Shown: piece after piece, positions 59,529 to 64,000 of the stretch
How positions within the stretch are numbered: the stretch's first letter is position 1
How the letters are laid out: each line of letters begins with the position of its first letter
NCBI RefSeq assembly: GCF_033958435.1
Contig: NC_134137.1
Span: forward strand, 226,341,501 to 226,405,500
Length of the DNA stretch: 64,000 bases
Origin: Carettochelys insculpta
Lineage: Eukaryota; Chordata; Testudines; Carettochelyidae
Direction of reading: 5' to 3'
Notes under the pieces: generated by a model
Databases searched by the model: none
Told to the model about the DNA's origin: nothing
The model's input: only the letters and a program-made list of their open reading frames with translations
Translations under genes and position numbers: made by a program

Positions 59529-59620
59529 ACAACAAGAAGTCATGTGGCACCTTATAGACTAACAGCAATTTTGGAGCATAAGCTTTCGTGGGCAAAGACC
59601 CACTTCATCAGATGCATGGG
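59529..59620 (-). repeat. Sauropsid interspersed repeat, minus strand copy
   Basis: aagtcatgtggcaccttata, gactaacagcaattttggag and cataagctttcgtgggcaaa followed by gacccacttcatcagatgca. Reverse relative of 45502-45631. Contains the same short inverted repeat (cgtggg...cccac). Confidence 0.6.
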
Positions 59621-62548
59621 TGGGGAGGTAGTTTCAGAGGGGCATTTAAAGAGTGGGGTCCCAGAAGAAGGGAGGGCCAGAGCTGACAAGGTCTATTCAG
59701 CAAGGTGGAAATGGCCCAGTATCAATAGTAGGTACCAAAAGATTTTTCTTTCACTCTAGCGAAACGGGCTACTGTGCCATTGGCTAATTAGAAATGTGTC
59801 AGGGCACTGCGCCTTTATCTCCCCTCCTACCTGTAGGGACAGAAGGTGTGGTGCATCCTCAGAGAGGATCTAGACCATTCAGCCTGCCCATGTGGCAGCA
59901 TTTTGTTTTAGTCCTCCCTGGTCCAGGGGTGGATGCTTTGTCTTAAGAGCCCCCAGGCCTCTGGAGCTAGTCAGCATTTTTCATTTGAAAAAAACAAATA
60001 AAGTCAAAAGATGAAAAAGGGCTCTTTGTTGCAAATGACATTTTGTTTTTGTTTGCCTGCTTTTGCTTTTCAGAGAAAATCATTTCGGCCCACTTTTTGC
60101 AGGTTTTTGACAAAAAAAATTACTGGTTTTTCCAATAACGACCCAGAAAACTGCTATGAAAACATCTGGGGACTAAAACCTCCACATATATTTTTTTTAA
60201 ATATAATTTCTTATAGACACTTTCAAGTAAAATAGTTACTATTTCCCAAGCAGGCTCCGAGGGCCCATATCTGCTCTCCCTTTCACCAGTGTAAATTCAG
60301 AGTTGACTGACCTCAGTGAATTTACCTCAGAGTGATATGACTGTAATGGCAAAGAGGTCTGCCCCAGACTGAGACAGGGATTTAGACGGTCCCTGATGCT
60401 GTGTTGACAGGCACTGGTGCCAGCAGAGAAGCTGTTTACATATGCAGCTTCCCACTGGGACCTAGTTATGGTGTGCTACTAAGAGCCATTCTGCTAGTGC
60501 CACAGCTGGGGAGACCATTCCTATCCACCTCCCCAGACCAGCAATTAGTGAAGTCTGGGGAGAATAAAGCAGTGGTGGATAACAGTGAGCTTTCAAAACA
60601 AGGGCCTCTGGTCTTGTGCTGCACAAACAGTTCTACTTGTCTCTATCAGCTGATCTTCCACTTTGATTCCTACCGCCGAGGCAGATTACTCTACAAAGGA
60701 CACCCACACTGCAGGATTGTCTTCCTGCTTGCCACCAGCAGTTCCCCAACAGGCCCACTGCCCTGCCCTCCCACTCCAGCCACCGAGGACGCCTTTGGCG
60801 AGCAGGAACAAAGAGAGAACTCAGAGGTGGGTATCCTTGCTCCAAGCCCAACGACCTCACACTTAATCTACCCACCAAGATACATCCCTGTGGTGGACAC
60901 GTGATGAGAACAAGGGGTACTGGCCACCAAGGCAGCTGACTGGAGCTCAGTTGTATAATGCGACAGCCCTGCCTGCAACATCACAGAAAAGCCAGAAGTG
61001 GGTTTTCTAACACTGAGACAGGACCTGGGGATCGAAGCGGGTTAGTTGTATTTACTATTAGATTTTTTTTCAGGCTTCCTCATGACCATGCAGCCGCTGC
61101 CCAAGCAAGCAGCATCTACACCAGCTGCCTGGGCCGGCTGCATGGAAGGCCCGCTAGTGGTGGTTGCCATGACAGCACTCCTCTAGTGCAGGGAACGCCC
61201 ACTGCGGTACGTCACCCTGAATCCTGGGTGGACAGCTGGGCGGCTGTGGACCAAGAACACAAAATGCAGGGGACGGTTAGCAGCAAACACCAAAGTCTGT
61301 GTGTTTCCCTGTACAAATGCAATCCCACCTGCACCCCACCCCGCCTGCACTCACAGGTGGTAATGTCTGGCTGAAAACCCCTCTCAGCAATGCGTTGTTC
61401 TTCCCTGGCTTCATTCACCAGTGGCCACTTGTCACCCCAGCAGCTGCAGCGGCGGCTGTTGCCCAAGGGCACTGGCTGTCATCGGGAGCCCAAATTCCCG
61501 CTGAGCAGGCACCGGCTCCTTCGCTGATCGCAAGAGAGCAGCAGATGTGAAACGTGGCGGCCGTCCAGCAGGAAGGCGGCTCAGCAGGGCTCTAGGCATG
61601 GGAGCCTGTGGCATTGGTGTTCACAGCGAGCTGCAGGCACTTGTCATCAGCTCAAGCTCAGATTTGTGCCAGCCCTCTCTGGCTCGTGAGAGGCCCACAT
61701 CAGGGAGTGCCGGGGGCGGATTCACCACTGCAGTGACACCACAGCTGTCCTGGGAGTAACACTGTGGTGAAATTTGGCCCATTATATTTGCAAGCCAGAA
61801 CAAGCCACTGGTCCCATTGCCCATTCAGGGTAGGGCCATACTGTGACAAACCCACTGCATGTGCTCTCTGGGCCTGGGCTGCAGCCCAAGCCTGAATACC
61901 TACACTGCAATTTGATCAGCCCCCCGCAGCTCAAGCCCCCTGCACACTGAGTCAGCCATGGCATCGCTGCTGCTGTGTGATTTCGTCTGCCCACTTGGGC
62001 TGAATCCACAGGGCACATACGGTGCCCTAGACTAACAAATTCTAGAAACTCTACATGAAGAGGAAGGGGAGCCCCCCATGCACTCCACTTTCCTTCACTC
62101 CTGACTCGCATCGCAACACAATGTCCAGCATGTGCCACGTGAAACACCCTGGATCCTCTGTAGCTGTGGGAATCAGAAGCCAGGCCTGTTAAGCTGCCCT
62201 CCCTTCCCCCCATGGTCTGGAAATGTCTTTACTTGAGGCTGGGGGGACTGTGATTCCCAGCTCCAGGAGATGTACCCCATCAACCCAGTGCACAACAGAC
62301 AAAGAGAAAGCAGCCAGGAGGAGCAGCATGTGAGGGGGTGATCTGCTCCGATTATGTACCCAATGTCTTGGCATTGACACCTCCAGCTTGGCATGCAGAC
62401 ATACAATGGCTAGTGGACAAAGGTAATAGGACTGACTCCTCTGTTCCCTCGCTGGGCTCCACCACTGGGCAGGAGCACTGCTGTTCTGCCTTTCTGGTGA
62501 AATTCATAGCCCTAGTGAAATGCGCCTGGGCCTGATAAGGCTAAGAGC
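59621..62548. other. Intergenic, no gene recognised
   Basis: Contains the longest plain open frame of the flank (167 codons, 60401-60904), but it has no recognisable motif and a shifted frame on the other strand is also open. No splice-supported exon or named repeat was found. Confidence 0.45.
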
Positions 62549-63497
62549 CATAGAATCATAGAATCATAGAACACTAGGACTGGAAGGGACCTCAAGAGGC
62601 CATCGAGTCCAGCCCCCTACCCCAATCGCAGGACCAAGTACTATCTAAACCATCCCTGATAGACATCTATCTAACCTGTTCTTAAATATCTCCAGCCATG
62701 GAGATTCCACAACCTCCCTTGGCAATTTATTCCACTGTTTGACCACCCTGACAGTTAGGAACTTTTTCCTAATGTCCAACCTAAACCTCCCTTGCTGCAG
62801 TTTAAGCCCGTTGCCTCTTGTTCTATCCTCAGAGGCCAAGAAGAACACGTTTTCTCCCTCCTCCTTATGACTCCCTTTTAGATACCTGAAAACCGCTATC
62901 ATGTCTCCCCTCAATCTTCTCTTTTCCAAACTAAACAAGCCCAGTTCTTTCAACCTTTTTTCATCGATCACATTCTCTAGACCTTTAGTCATTCTTGTCG
63001 CTCTTTTCTGGACCCTCTCAAGTTTCCCCACATCTTTTTTGAACTGCAGTGCCCAGAACTGGACACAATACTCCAGCTGAGGCCTAACCAGCGCAGAGTA
63101 GAGCGGAAGAATGACTTCTCGTGTCTTGTTCACAACACACCTGTTAATGCATTCCAGAATCATGTTTGCTTTTTTTGCAACAGCATCACACTGTTGACTC
63201 ATATTTAACTTGTGGTCCACTATAACCCCTAGATCCCTTTCTGCTGTAGTCATTCCTAGACAGTCTCTCCCCATTCTGTATGTGTGAAACTGATTGTTCC
63301 TTCCCAAGTGCAGCACTTTGCATTTGTCCTTATTAAACTTCATCCTGTTCACCTCAGACCATTTCTCCAATTTATCCAGATCATTTTGAATTATGACCCT
63401 GTCCTCCAAAGCAGTTGCAACCCCTACCAGCTTGGTATCATCTGCAAACTTAGTAAGCGTACTTTCTGTGCCAATATCTAAATCATTGATGAAGACA
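62549..63497 (-). mobile_element. CR1 LINE, minus strand, 5'-truncated, 3' third of ORF2
   Basis: Three units of the tcatagaa motif mark the 3' end at 62549. The minus strand is open over about 290 codons, from VFINDLDIG through [42 protein letters not shown] and KQWNKLPREVVESP to LSGMV. This is the best-preserved CR1 reading frame in the window but lacks everything upstream of the catalytic FADD region. It closely resembles the intron 13 copy. Confidence 0.93.
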
Positions 63498-64000
63498 TGC
63501 ACTGGTAAGCTGGGAAACAAGACAGGTATAGTTCTTCGTGCCCAGACTCATGCCATCATACTGCTGGGAAGGAGAAACAAAAGGAGGAACAGATACCTGG
63601 GTGACTCTGGAGAGCCCAGGAAAGCCTGTTTAGGTTGCCCTGCTCCAATCCCCGTTCTGCACCTTCCATCATCATTCCAGCCAGCCAGCGTGTGACCTAG
63701 CATGTCCCATCCAGGGCAAATGAGAGCCCACAATCTCCTTCCTCTAAGAATGTAACCAGCCCAGCACCCAGTAGTGCAGGTGGGACCCAGGTCCATAACA
63801 CCTTCAGCTAATTGGCTCCGCATGCTCCCTTTTACTCATATAATCTATTCTCCACTCAGCCTTTTTCACTTCTTCTGTGCAGTCAGAAATTTCAGTGATT
63901 GTCCCCCATAACCCACAATCCATTTTCCTCCTCAACATGCTGGCCTCTGTCTGTCTCCTCTGCAGTCACTCTGTAAGCCACCGAGGCAAACTGCTTTTAC
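63498..64000. other. Intergenic end of window, nothing recognised
   Basis: Non-coding by eye. The final bases are pyrimidine-rich on the + strand, but no coding frame or splice pair can be supported. Confidence 0.4.

Noticed and set aside
60401..60904. 167-codon open frame in the 3' flank
   Set aside because: No domain, no signal or membrane pattern of a known family, and the other strand is open too.

Overview
This window is nuclear DNA from a reptile, most likely a hidden-necked (cryptodiran) turtle. It carries one gene with a vertebrate exon-intron structure. It also holds CR1 LINEs with the 8-bp 3' terminal repeat typical of sauropsids, a tRNA-derived SINE of the turtle Cry (tortoise PolIII) type at about 11.48-11.68 kb, a DIRS-type tyrosine-recombinase retrotransposon, and many short DNA transposons (hAT-, Harbinger- and mariner-like). 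The species cannot be read from the sequence.

The only gene I can support is ATP1A1, the alpha-1 catalytic subunit of the Na+/K+-ATPase, on the + strand. Exons 2 to 23 lie at 12836-36257, all with GT-AG splice sites. Joined, they read open for 1,020 residues ending in KETYY. Exon 1, which in this gene encodes only the first four or so residues, is not recognised and should lie upstream of base 1, so bases 1-12835 are read as intron 1. The 3' UTR ends shortly after an AATAAA at 36550. The pump motifs are intact: TGES, DKTGT, KGAPER, TGDGVND, PEGL, the acidic residues of M5 and M6, and the SYGQ beta-subunit contact.

Intron 1 holds a hAT MITE remnant (2218-2622), a C-rich unclassified repeat (about 4796-5600), a nearly full-length but decayed DIRS element (5601-10723) and the Cry-type SINE. 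Introns 7 and 13 each hold a foldback MITE of about 437 bp, almost perfectly palindromic and flanked by 3-bp duplications. The intron 13 copy sits inside a minus-strand CR1. Intron 18 and intron 7 hold shorter insertions with 8-bp flanking duplications.

From 36.6 to 64 kb I find no convincing exon. This flank is a mosaic of old repeats: hAT MITEs, tRNA-derived SINEs, a MIR, a pair of related unclassified repeats around 44.2-46.9 kb separated by a mariner-like palindrome, a 2.2-kb 5'-truncated CR1 (52.6-54.8 kb), a CR1 fragment split by a 599-bp insertion (57.5-58.2 kb), and another CR1 (62.5-63.5 kb). Nothing looks prokaryotic, and there is no CRISPR array or operon. The most interesting items are the DIRS terminal and internal complementary architecture, the paired foldback MITEs, and a few unusual residues in an otherwise conserved ATP1A1.
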